Shown: positions 54,716-64,000 of the stretch, piece by piece
Numbering within the stretch: the stretch's first letter is position 1
Layout of the letters: each line of letters begins with the position of its first letter
Assembly (NCBI GenBank): GCA_023213315.1
Contig: JAKCPI010009344.1
Coordinates: 1 to 64,000, forward strand
Direction: 5' to 3'
Length of the DNA stretch: 64,000 bases
Origin: Euborellia annulipes
Taxonomy: Eukaryota; Arthropoda; Insecta; Dermaptera; Anisolabididae
Made by a program: the position numbers and the translations under genes
The notes under the pieces: model-generated
The model's input: only the letters and a program-made list of their open reading frames with translations
Told to the model about the DNA's origin: nothing
Database searches by the model: none

Positions 54716-55380
54716 AATCTTTAACAACAAAATTTTTAAAAATTAAAATAGGGCAATAATTATTAATTTAGAGACGTAATATAAAAATTCCTTAAAGAAT
54801 TTTTTTTTTTTAATATTATAGTTAGGCCTACTCCTAGGAATTCCAGTGTGATATTAAAAAGATACAACAAAATTATTTTTTATTTTAATAATTTTAAAAG
54901 AAAAAGAAATTTAATTTTCTTTTTAGAAATATTTTAGAATGTTTATGTTTTAGTTGGCAATTTTGATCTTCAAGAGGAGAAGGAGAGTAGATAAAAATAA
55001 TTACACAAACTTGCATTCACACATTCACATTCCCCACAAAAGTAGAGGGACGATAATTGGCTGCGATGATCGGCCCTTGTAAAAGATCTTAAATCTGTCC
55101 GAGGATGGACCAAATTCACCCCGAGATTGGATCTAGAAAAAGGGGGATGAAATTTATGTGAAGGGGAGTTTTTTTAAATGTAACTGACTTTTAAACATAA
55201 AAATTTCTATTATTAAACCGTAAATATTTTAGATCCCAAATGATATAAATAAATTTGCCTGGATAATTAATATAGTAATTATAAAAGTATCTTTTAAAGT
55301 CTAGAAGACCTCAGATAGTGGAAATTTTAAAGAATTTAATGTGTCTTCTGTGTTATTTTTTTTTTAAGGTGGAGAGAGAA
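54716..55380. other. Stretch without supported genes
   Basis: A possible decayed SINE-A middle lies at 55240-55305 (ATAAATTTGCCTGG, TTTTAAAGTCT). Nothing firm. Confidence 0.4.
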
Positions 55381-55841
55381 TACAGATGTAAAATTTATAA
55401 GTATGGCAAAATATTTATATTTTGTTACCATGGCAACCATTTCTCCCATCTTTCCTATGAAATACAAGAGTAAAGTGGTCTTCAGAAGATTTCAATGGAA
55501 AAACGAGAATATACATTTTAAAGAGCATCTAAAAAATAATTGATTTTTGTATTAAAAAAAAAAAAATCGTTGGAGCGAATTTTGAGAAAATCGAAAAAAA
55601 CTGAAAAACTACATCAGTAAAGTACTAGTACTCTTTGCCCGATTTTGATTAAAAGCTTATTTTCACGCTCCCGGGGGGTGTTTAACTTATGTATAAAATT
55701 TCAGCCTCATAGCTCAATTCATTCATGCTTAAAATTGAACACACACACACAGACATACCCACCCACAGACAGACCATGTCGCGAAAACCACTTTTTGGAT
55801 TCAGGGGACCTCAAAACGTTTACATAGGTAAAAGAAAGTAA
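55381..55841 (-). repeat. CRU repeat, copy 11
   Basis: GATGTAAAATTTATAAGTAT, TACCATGGCAACCATTTCTC, AAATACAAGAGTAAAGTGGT, CTACATCAGTAAAGTACTAG, GCTCAATTC, ATGTCGCGAAAACCACTTTT, GGGGACCTCAAAACG, AGGTAAAAGAAAGTA. The cruciform end is absent and the part just inside the left end is deleted. Confidence 0.8.
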
Positions 55842-56645
55842 AAAAAATCTAAATATGGGAACCCCTTTTAGTTAGGCAACCGAAAAGCAGCAATGGGTTA
55901 GAAAGAGAGCGAATGGTATAGACTGAGTGGTGGGAGCTAGACTTGATTTTCCCCTCTTTTGATTCTAGTAGCACTCATACAATACCACACAGCCCTGTAT
56001 ATTTCCAATGGACAAACTCCGAGTCTTGTCTTAGCAATTTCTCGTTAGTGCTTTCCAACATAAACAACAAAATTATTCTTTTGATTTCTCTCTCTCTCTC
56101 TCTCTCTCTCTTTCTTCTCTAAATAAAAATGATTTTATAATCTTATTCCAAATATCTTAAATAGAACATTTTATCAATCTAAATCAGAATGATGTGGTTC
56201 TCTGTTTTGTGGACCCTACCGCATGATGGCCGATGATAATAATTAACGGTTTCGCAATTACGCTACTCGCAATCAATTGGGGGACAGGCGACAGACAACA
56301 CCGCATTCGCTCCGTTGGGCCATGATTAGATTCCGGGACATGGAATTGAGTTAGTTGCGATTGAATCGATATGCAAGCCAAAGTGGGAGGGGGGATAAGG
56401 GGGATAGACAGAGAGAGAAATAGAGAAAGAAAAAATACCACGGAATTATTATTTAAATAAGTACCAACAGATGGACATTTTTTGTGAAAATATAAATTTC
56501 TCAATTCATGTTCTATTCTATCAGAGATTCGCTTCCCGATCAAAGTAATAAATTTTTTTTTAAATCCATATTGACTATCAAATTGTTTGAAATAGGCGTC
56601 GGAGTTTAAATGGCCTTAGATGCTGAAAGATAATTTTTTTTTTTT
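55842..56645. other. Stretch with (CT)n, a tRNA-like relic and a SINE-B tail
   Basis: (CT)n at 56086-56112. A tRNA-like B-box relic (GATTAGATTCCGGGACATGG) lies at 56323-56342. A SINE-B-like tail (GGCGTCGGAGTTTAAATGGC, TTAGATGCTGAAAGAT) lies at 56596-56632. Confidence 0.4.
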
Positions 56646-56775
56646 AATAAGAATGCCTGGATCCCAAATAAATATATTTTCAATAAGGGTTGTCGTTATA
56701 TGGCCTGAGTTGCCGAAAAGACTATGTGTAGGCCTATGTTTGTGTGAATGTGAGTGGAAATGAGAAAAAAGTGTT
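56646..56775 (+). mobile_element. SINE-A copy 12, 3' half
   Basis: AATAAGAATGCCTGGATCCC, GGTTGTCGTTATATGGCCTG, AGTTGCCGAAAAGACTATGT and a (GT) part end AAAAAAGTG then T's. The head and hairpin are lost, and the hAT-type element follows directly. Confidence 0.8.
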
Positions 56776-56793
56776 TTTTTTTTTTTTTTTTTT

Positions 56794-57107
56794 TAGGCTC
56801 CGGCCATCAGCCGAAACAGAAACCGAATTTCGGCTTCAATCTTAGTTTCGGCAGAAACGGAAACTTGTATTTCCTATAGAAAATTCATATCATTTCACTA
56901 TATTTTTTTTTTTTTTTTAATTTTTTCCACCTTGTGGAAAATTTTTTCCCCTCCCGTGGACGAAATTTTTTTTTCTCCCTGATGTTCAAATGATTTAAAA
57001 TTTTTTTTTTTGCGTGCGAGTCACATCCCATTTTTTCAAACTCAGGTTTCGGCCGGCCGGTTTTTGGCCAAAACCGTAACCAAAATCGAATATTCGGTCG
57101 GTTCCTA
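56794..57107. mobile_element. hAT-type non-autonomous element, copy 2
   Basis: Ends TAGGCTCCGGCCATCAGCCG and (reverse) TAGGAACCGACCGAATA, with CCGAATTTCGGCTTCAATCT and TTAGTTTCGGC inside as in copy 1 (6144-6476). The flanks are T-rich, so the 8-bp duplication cannot be verified. It sits in the T run at the end of a SINE-A tail. Confidence 0.75.
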
Positions 57108-57461
57108 GTTTTTTATAATAAAAAAAAAAAATTTAAATATTTTTAGTAATTTTTGGCAGTTGAGGCAGGCATATAGACATATTGCATATATAGGCAGGCA
57201 TATTAGTCTATAAATAGTATTATAAACAAAATTTATTATCGAAAGAGAAAAATTTAATTATTGATAGCTTGCGTCAGACGATCAAATTTTCGATGTCTAT
57301 GTTTTAAAATTTGAAGATATTGATAAATTAACGAATATTTCAAATGTATTTTTTATTATTATTATTATTATGGACCTAAGGCACTTTGAACTGCGACCAT
57401 TAGTTGATCTTTTGTTCTATCCTTTGTTGTCCAATATCTGTCCTTAGAATAGACCCGTCCC

Positions 57462-57958
57462 TTTTACCAGGGCCAGTATATTCTTTGGAGAGGCTTTTGT
57501 ATTTCCTCAGGTTTTATTTCAGCCCTTTCGAAAATTAGCCTTCTTTGACGGGTTAGTGCAATACATTCGCACATGATGTGTTCCGCCGTTTCTTTTGTCA
57601 GATTGCAGAGGCGACATATATCGTCATCCGCTCTGCCCATCTTCATTAGATGATATTTTAAAGGACAGTGTCCTGTTAGAAGACCACTTATCAGTCTTAG
57701 TTCATTTCTGTTTAGAGCGATAAGTCTCTTTACATTTTGTTGCGGAAGTGTTATAAACTTCTTCGCCTGTCTTAAGCCTGGGTTTTTTGCCCATAGCTTT
57801 TTGTTTTCGTCTTCCTTCCACCGTCCGATTTCCAGTCTTAGGTGCTTATGCGACAGCCCACAGGCTGGTTCGGGCCCTGTGAAAGGAGTATTTGCTCCCA
57901 TCCTTGCTAGTTGGTCTGCTTCTTCATTGCCTTGTATTCCTGCATGTCCTGGCACCCA
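57462..57958 (-). pseudogene. LINE ORF, 3' segment: end of RNase H and CCHC zinc knuckle
   Basis: Open frame ending in TAA at 57462. It begins at the RNase H region G-H-A-G (VPGHAGIQGNEEADQLAR, with the last catalytic Asp in EEADQLA). It ends with a CCHC knuckle C-x2-C-x8-H-x4-C (CRLCNLTKETAEHIMCEC) about 45 residues before the stop. This is the sense-oriented half of the twin-primed insertion. Its 5' side ends abruptly at the inversion junction near 57959. No stops or frameshifts are seen inside, so the copy is young. The + strand frame that overlaps it is antisense noise. Confidence 0.93.
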
Positions 57959-57961
57959 ACA

Positions 57962-59845
57962 GTATGGAAGAGGATACTATAGAAAAACTCCTCCTCCTAC
58001 TAAAAGAATAATGGGCAGAGGATCAAAAATCTTCACCCCAAATAAAATAAGATGGGCAATAAAATCCTTTGAGCCCTACAAAGCTCCGGGAAGGGATGGT
58101 ATATATCCTGCCCTTCTTCAGCAGGGTTTGGAAGAGATACTAAATCCCTTAATGAAAATATTTAGGACAAGTTATGCCCTAGGTTACATCCCTAAGGGAT
58201 GGAGGGATGTAAACGTAATCTTTATCCCTAAGGCGGGAAAGCGATCAAACACGCTCCCGAAATCCTATAGACCAATTAGTCTGACCTCGTTCCTACTTAA
58301 AACCATGGAAAAGATCTTAGACTACTACATAAGAAGCGAGATTTTGACAAAAAGACCGCTTCACGAAAAACAACATGCTTATCAAACAGGCAAATCCACA
58401 GTGACAGCTCTTCACAATCTTACACAATGGATTGAAGAGTCAGCCAACAATAAAGAAACAGCCTTATGTAGCTTTTTAGATATAGAGGGAGCTTTTGACA
58501 ACACCTCCTATGAGACTATAGAAAGTGCTTTAATAAAAAGAGAGATAGATATCTCTACCACAAAATGGATAAAACATATGCTAGAAAGCCGAAAGGTAAC
58601 AGCAAAAATAGGAAGCGAATCCAAGACAATAAGGACAGCTAGGGGATGCCCACAAGGTGGGACACTGTCACCACTGCTGTGGTCCTTGGTCGTGGACGAA
58701 CTCCTAGAAATTCTGACACAGAATGGATATGAAACGATAGGCTATGCAGATGACCTTGCAATAACAATAAGAGGAAAACATGAAAGCACATTGTGCGAAC
58801 TCATGCAAAATGCCCTCAAACTAACCCATAGATGGTGCCAAAAGGGAGGACTAAATGTCAACCCTAACAAAGTAATTATCGTCCCTTTCACAAGGAAGCG
58901 AAAATTAGCTCTAAAAGAACTAAAACTTGGAAACACGATAATAAAGACTTCGAAAGAAACGAAGTTTTTAGGTGTGATCCTAGACCAGAAATTAAACTGG
59001 AACTCACACCTAAACAATACAATTGAAAAAGCGACAAGAGCTATGTGGAATTGCACAAGGCTCTTTAGCAAAACATGGGGTCTAAATCCAAAGATGACCT
59101 ACTGGTCATACACAGCGATAATAAGACCCATGGTCACATATGCATCTGTGGTATGGTGGCCAAAAGTAGAAGAGAGAACAACTCAAGCTAAATTGCAAAA
59201 ACTGCAAAGGATGGCTTGCATAGGAATAACAGGAGCCATGAGAACCTGCCCCACCGCAGCACTTGAAATCCTGGTTGGCCTAACTCCTCTACATTTACAT
59301 GTAAAAGGAGAGGCCTTGGCAGGACTGCTGACGATGGGAATTAAAAATAATATAAGGAAAACAGGGCATACAAGAATCCTGGAGGAGCTACCTAAAAATA
59401 GCATACTCAGAGGACCGCTGGATGCCATGCCAAAAACAATTGACTTCGAAAAGGGCTTTGAAGTGGTTTTAAAAAACCACAAGGCACTAACAGTCGAAGA
59501 TCAAGACAAAAAAGGATCAGTAAGTTGGTATACTGACGGATCCAAAACAGATGCTGGAGTGGGTATAGGGATAAAAGGCCCTAACTGTAGCCCTGTAAAA
59601 GCCCTTGGCACCTCAGCAACAATCTATCAGGCAGAAATTATTGCCATAAATACATGCCCCAAGAGATCCTTAAAAAAGGACCTCGGGGAGCAAATATAAA
59701 AATCCATTCGGATAGCCAAGCAGCCTTAAAAGCGCTAAAATCATATGCCTTTAAATCGAGACTGACTTGGGAATGCCTAAATTCTGTAAAGGAGCTGGCT
59801 ACACACAATAGTGTAACCCTTAAATGGGTGCCAGGACATGCAGGA
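57962..59845 (+). pseudogene. LINE ORF, inverted 5' segment: reverse transcriptase and start of RNase H
   Basis: Reverse transcriptase blocks run in order: F-T-P-x-K-I-R-W-A-I near 58032, SYRPISLTSFLLKTMEKIL near 58263-58320, motif A FLDIEGAFD (58473-58499), motif B ARGCPQGGTLSPLLW near 58640, motif C YADD (58743-58754) and KFLGVILDQKLNW near 58963. RNase H starts with SWYTDGSKT near 59524 and YQAEIIAI near 59625, then IHSDSQAALKAL in a second frame after a one-base frameshift in a C run near 59656-59661. It stops at the target duplication. The RT frame itself is open for over 560 codons. The first ATG-headed part of the open frame (57801-57961) is not part of the gene. Confidence 0.93.
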
Positions 59846-59857
59846 ATTTCAAATGTA

Positions 59858-60707
59858 ACAAAAATAAGAGATTCGTATTATTATAATTTCTATACGTTCA
59901 AATACCGTATTGTTTTCTTAGAGTAAATATAAGAAACAAGTCTCTGAATTCATCTCTACTAACTACGAATACTTTTTAATATTAATTGTATCAGAATAAT
60001 AAGAGCGCCTATCTTTTGTGTTGTAGGATAAAGAACCATGAATAGTAAATAAAATAAACCAGTTAGAAAAGAGATATTCGTATTATAACATGACAGGATG
60101 GAGTTTGGTTATCTCAGTGGACTTTTGAATAAATTGTATAACTCTATACAATTTTACCCAAAAGGAAGGGATATTCAAACAATATTTTTCATGACACCCG
60201 CAGGGGAAAATGAGTTTATTCTAAACAGAAAAACAAAATCGATTTAAAATCGGCCATTATTATTTTTTTTTTTTTAAATAAGTGACTCTCGATGGAGGGA
60301 GGAAGGGGATACAATAAACGAACTCGTTGATTTTGTTTGCTGATCGGTCCAAAACAAACCTCTCTCTCAGTGGCCATTTAAATAAATGGTTCGTTTAATT
60401 TTCCATTGGGTTTGCTACATTTGTCAATCCAATTGGAATGTTAATATGGTCAACTGATTGTTAAGAATATTGATAGTGGGAGATAATCACCTGGGACAGA
60501 TTTATTTTATAAAAAATAAATAAATAATTCGATGTAACTCGCACTCATCATTTGCTAAATTTTTTAAAATTTGAATAAGAATTGAGTTTGGAAATTTAAA
60601 TTTTAATATAATATATGCCCTTTGGGGGAAAGAGTCAGAAATGTACCTATAATAATAATGGCAAAAGTTAAAATAATTGTAATTGAAGTTTTTGTAGATG
60701 TGTAATG
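59858..60707. other. AT-rich stretch without genes
   Basis: Target-site flank of the LINE. No repeat end recognised. Confidence 0.5.
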
Positions 60708-60966
60708 AAATGAAAGACGAGGAGAAATGTAGCTATTATTATTACTTCATTAATTATTAAATACAAATGTTTAATCAAACGCTGAAATTTTGGTTTCGAT
60801 TTGAACTATCATTATAATCAAAGCTCAGATGATGGTTCAAACTGGCTCCGAAACGTCAGCGTTAAGAAGTAAGTGTAAAAAAAATTTTTTGATTAAATTT
60901 TTTTTATTAAATGAATGATGGCTGCTTTTCTTTTGAAATATTTCCTCCTCGTCTTTCATTAATTTA
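60708..60966. mobile_element. PAL element 8, inverted repeat with GAAACGTC
   Basis: Outer words GAAATGAAAGACGAGGAG / CTCCTCGTCTTTCATTAA, inner TTTAATCAAACGCTGA / CAGCGTTAAG..TTTGATTAAA and TTTGAACTATCAT / ATGATGGTTCAAA. The right arm has CAGATGATGG...CTCCGAAACGTCAGCG, where the first core base pair position is CA rather than CT, so the hammerhead core is broken. Confidence 0.75.
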
Positions 60967-61681
60967 GATCATAGATTCCCAGCCTACCGCCCCCTTTTAT
61001 AAAAAAAAAAATTACTCGCCGTCCCGTCGACCCCAGAAATAGAGAAAATAATATAAAAATCTAGACTAAGCTCTTAAAAATTAACAAAAATTGTTATGCC
61101 TATTTTCAAAAGTTCAATGTCTTTTTGACATCTTGCAATTGAAGTAATAAAGAGAGGAAATGACAAGATGAATACATGAGAGCAAAAGCCAGAGAGGAAC
61201 AATGTCATTTTTATATTTTTGCCATATCTAATTGGACTTGTCTAAAAAATATTGATTCAAACAAAATATGTAAAGAGAGAAGAATGATAGTTGAAAGCCA
61301 CAGATAATTTCCTGCCGGAATTATTGAAAAAATTCCTCCCGAGCCTCGCTTCAAGGACAATGCGGGTTTACCAAATCAATTTTCCCTTCATTTTTGTCAA
61401 TATGGTGATATTGTTTAAATCAATGTCAAAAGATTGCATTGAGAAAATTATTCTTGAATATATTTTATAGAAACTTTTGGTGGTTTTTAATTGGATATTC
61501 AGTATTCTATAAATGTAATTATCATCACCGGGTCAAAAGATATGTGATCGAGCTTGGACTGTCGGAGACAACCGCGTAGAAGAATGCAGTGCGGGACTGA
61601 GACGAAAGAAGAAGTAGATTCTATATTTTCTATAAATTTTTCATGTGGCTGTTTATTTACGTAGGTCTATTTATTTTTACT
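60967..61681. other. AT-rich stretch without genes
   Basis: No recognisable feature. Confidence 0.5.
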
Positions 61682-62336
61682 TTCTCTTACCTCTATATAT
61701 ATGTTAATATATAGAGAGAGAAAGTATTGGATTCATGTCAAAAATTCGATGTCGAGATTTTGATGGATCTTCACGTTTTGAGGTCCCCTGAATCCAAAAA
61801 AGTGGTTTTCGCGACATGGTCTGTCTCTGTGTCTGTGTGTGTGTCTGTGAACAAAATATCTCAAGAACGAAAAGAGCTAGGAGGTTGAAATTTTATATTT
61901 AAATTAGGCACCCCCATGGGACGTGACACGAAGCTTTTGAACAAAATCGACCAAAGAGTACTAGTACTTTACTGATGCACTTTTTCAGTTTTTTTCGATT
62001 TTCTCAAAATTCGCTCCAACGATTTTTTTTTAAATTCAAAAATCAATTATTTTTTAGATTCTCAATAAAATGTATATTCTCATTTTGTGATTGAAATCTT
62101 CTGAAGACCACTTTACTCTTGTACTCCATAGAAAAGATAGGAGAAATGGTTGCCATGGTAACAAAATATAAATATTTTGCCATACTTATAAATTTTACAT
62201 CTTGAAAATCGAATGTAACATACTGTCGGAAACTAAGTACATGTCGACACAAAATCTGGCGTGACAAGCACAGTACACAACTTTCGATTACCGAAGGTAA
62301 GAGAAAGTTGTGTGCTGTGCGCCAGTCACACCAGAT
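61682..62336 (+). repeat. CRU repeat, copy 12 (complete, reference orientation)
   Basis: Complete copy. Left end TACTTTCTCTTACCTC, AT-rich, AGAGAGAAAGTATTGGATTC. Interior GATGTCGAGATTTTGATGG, GCGACATGGTCTGTCTC, AACAAAATATCTCAAGAACG, AGTACTAGTACTTTACTGAT and TGGTTGCCATGGTAACAAA. The terminal cruciform at 62250-62336 has stems of 10 bp or more on two levels. The hairpin loop contains GGTAAGAGAAAG, the reverse of the left end, so an inner inverted repeat spans almost the whole unit. The cruciform is followed by a T run. No coding frame. Confidence 0.88.
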
Positions 62337-63808
62337 TTTTTTAAAATTTGTTAAGTTCTTTTTCGTCGGTCATTTAGAACTAATTCCCATTTTACAAAAT
62401 TAATTGATATCCAATGTAATCTAGAAAGATTCCCATCACTTGAAACGGGAAGCGAACCCCTGGCTCCAAACAAAGAGGCTGTGAAGTTCAAACTATTAGC
62501 ATTGTCAATATTGAAACACCTTAAAAGTCAGGTAGATTCGGATCCCAATGAAAATGTATTTAAGATAAAGACAATTTTCGAGATGAGAACATTTTGAATG
62601 GGCTGGTGTCCTAGTATAGGGCTACTTATAGTAGTGGGTCACGGCCCCCTAGGGGGCCATGGATTGTCCGCAGGGGGGCCGCGAAGAGTCGCAAATGTAA
62701 CAAATAAATTATTATTGTTAAATAAGTTTAAATACTTGGGCAAGACAAACATTTTTCCTATACCGCTCTAAATTTTAATAATAAATCTCATATTAAGTTT
62801 ATTGGAAATTTTATTACAACTTATTTCTATATATAGCTATAAATTTATTCTTCATCTGAATGCTTTGTTTTTGTCATTTTGACCACATCTCTCTTCTTTT
62901 CTCCATTTTCTACCAAAATTGGTTTTTGTTTTTTTTCCCTCCACCCCGATTTGGACATCTGGAGGATGATTTTTCCGCCACTAGAGGAAGAAGACAATGA
63001 GTCCGCACCCTGCAGTTTACATACAAGTGGTCCATTGCATCACAAATATTTACAATTTAGACGAAACAAGGCAATATACTTGCGGCTGGAAGAATGCCTA
63101 CAATCAGAGCGGATAACACGACAAATCAACGAGGGATGCTTTTTCTTTATGATGTTGAACAGATATCTAATAAAATTTCAGCAAAGGGGAGGAATATTAT
63201 CACTCCCAAAAGAATTGAACCAACGAGCGCAAAAAAAAAAGAAATTCAACTCATTTAAGATCTGATGGCTTTTGTAGAAACTCTTTGTCCAATTAGAAAC
63301 AACAAGTGGATGATTGAGAATGTGTAATGGATACAAAGAAAGAAATTATTTTAAATATTTTCATTAAATACTATAATAAAAGTTTTTGTTTATTTCAGTA
63401 ATATAAATAAATTAATTATAAAGTAATAATTCCATCCTATTCGCAGTCACATAATTGCAAAAATATAATTGGACTCAAGAGAGGTTTAAAAACGTCAACA
63501 ATCATCAGAATCGAGAGGTTCGTTTCTTCTACTATTATAATACTTTCGTTATTTGATTAGAATGTGAGCTTAGAACCCCCCTCCCCCCGTAACATAAAAA
63601 AAAAAAAAATTAACAATAGAGAAATAGAGTATCAAATTTTTAAACGCTGTCAAATTATAAAAAAATATTTTACAATATTTTAAAATGTAATATATATTTT
63701 TTTGGAGGGGGTAGGGAGACGAAGGAGAAAAAACTTTCTGGTGGTACTGCTAGAATTTACTGTAGAATTTGTTGAAAGAAATGTGCGGCTTTTTAAAATT
63801 TTAATTAT
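62337..63808. other. Stretch with weak repeat relics and one open frame
   Basis: A tRNA-like relic on the minus strand lies near 62440-62500 (GGGGTTCGCTTCCCG). A CG-rich, partly palindromic patch at 62620-62690 (CGGCCCCCTAGGGGGCC, GGGGGGCCGCGAAGAG) looks like a hAT-type end. The + frame at 62879-63265 (128 codons) has no recognisable domain, and I do not call a gene. Confidence 0.35.
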
Positions 63809-63926
63809 AAAACTACATTTCAGCTTATGAATCTGTCTTTATCATGTCTTTATTGACATACAAGCATCATTAAAAACCTGCCTAAAAGGCAGATGAAAAC
63901 AGAAATATAGGTTGAAATGTAGTTTA
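63809..63926. mobile_element. Short inverted-repeat element
   Basis: AAACTACATTTCAGC (63811 on) and GGTTGAAATGTAGTTT (63910-63925) are inverted ends of about 15 bp around a centre with the hairpin CTGCC-TAAAA-GGCAG. Family unknown. Confidence 0.5.
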
Positions 63927-64000
63927 ATATATTTCCAAAAAAATTTATTTCTTCAAATTCAATAATAATGGCCGGCCAAAATATTTGCAAAATACAGTAT

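Larger units (their letters stand above)
57349..59845 (-). mobile_element. 5'-truncated, 5'-inverted (twin-primed) non-LTR retrotransposon
   Basis: One insertion bounded by a perfect 12-bp duplication ATTTCAAATGTA (57337-57348 and 59846-59857). Read on the minus strand, the target is followed by an inverted 5' segment (59845 down to about 57960) and then the 3' segment in sense (57958 down to 57349), ending in a short 3' UTR and (AAT)n plus A tail (57349-57371). The two segments share 23 bp (57936-57958 and 59825-59847), so they meet at the same RNA position. This is the twin-priming signature known from L1. Lineage: RNase H-bearing Jockey/R1/I assemblage. ORF1, the endonuclease and the RT N-terminus are missing. 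Confidence 0.95.

Noticed and set aside
56184..56543. 119-codon minus-strand ORF with ESNHGPTERM-type residues
   Set aside because: That residue style typically comes from the antisense of a tRNA-like SINE head, and a B-box relic is present.
57801..57961. First ~54 codons of the long + strand open frame, starting at an ATG
   Set aside because: They are antisense to the 3' half of the LINE (RNase H/CCHC) and only join the RT frame through the inversion junction.
61682..62336. CRU as a Helitron
   Set aside because: There is no TC start or CTRR end next to the hairpin, and the insertion context is not A|T; class left open.
62879..63265. 128-codon ORF
   Set aside because: It has no recognised domain and an ordinary AT-rich setting; chance cannot be excluded.

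Overview
The window looks like a gene-poor piece of a strongly AT-rich animal genome, most likely an invertebrate. It has no bacterial gene layout, no long host ORF and no rRNA or convincing tRNA gene, but many eukaryotic transposable elements, (GA/CT)n, (AAT)n and poly-A/T runs. The phylum cannot be fixed from the sequence. The window could be intergenic or one or more long introns. Two small exon-like or promoter-like stretches (13.3-13.5 kb and 37.65-37.85 kb) are the only weak hints of host genes.

The only clear protein-coding content is from LINE retrotransposons. At 57.35-59.85 kb lies a 5'-truncated non-LTR element of the RNase H-bearing Jockey/R1/I assemblage. Its RT and start of RNase H read on the + strand. 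The end of RNase H, the CCHC knuckle and the 3' end with its (AAT)n tail read on the - strand. A perfect 12-bp target duplication bounds the whole, so this is one insertion with a 5' inversion (twin priming). A second LINE remnant, a C-terminal tail only, sits at 29.56-29.74 kb.

The rest is a dense set of non-autonomous repeats, named here only for this window. SINE-A has a tRNA-like head and a long body hairpin (12 copies or parts). SINE-B is a second tRNA-related family with a GCCGAAAAAGA..TTAAA tail. SINE-C is a 560-bp tRNA-headed unit with an (AAT)n tail (one complete copy with a 14-bp duplication, two 3' parts). CRU is a ~670-bp repeat ending in a large cruciform (about 17 copies or parts from 4.7 to 62.3 kb). 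PAL elements are long inverted repeats, several with a CTGANGA...GAAACGTC core that resembles a hammerhead ribozyme. PAL-D is a long-TIR element (2 copies). REP-J is a TTAA-flanked element (2 copies in opposite orientation). REP-F is a repeat ending in a (GAA)-rich tail (4 copies). There are also hAT-, Harbinger-, Tigger- and Helitron-like elements, several with exact target duplications.

Many elements are nested: SINE-A inside REP-J, a Tigger-like element, a TIR element and CRU; PAL-D and REP-F inside CRU. This gives a relative age order. The best leads are the hammerhead-like cores in the palindromic repeats, the cruciform-ended CRU family, the twin-primed LINE, and two SINE-A copies with exact duplications but homopolymer-scrambled bodies, which point to an assembly fault.
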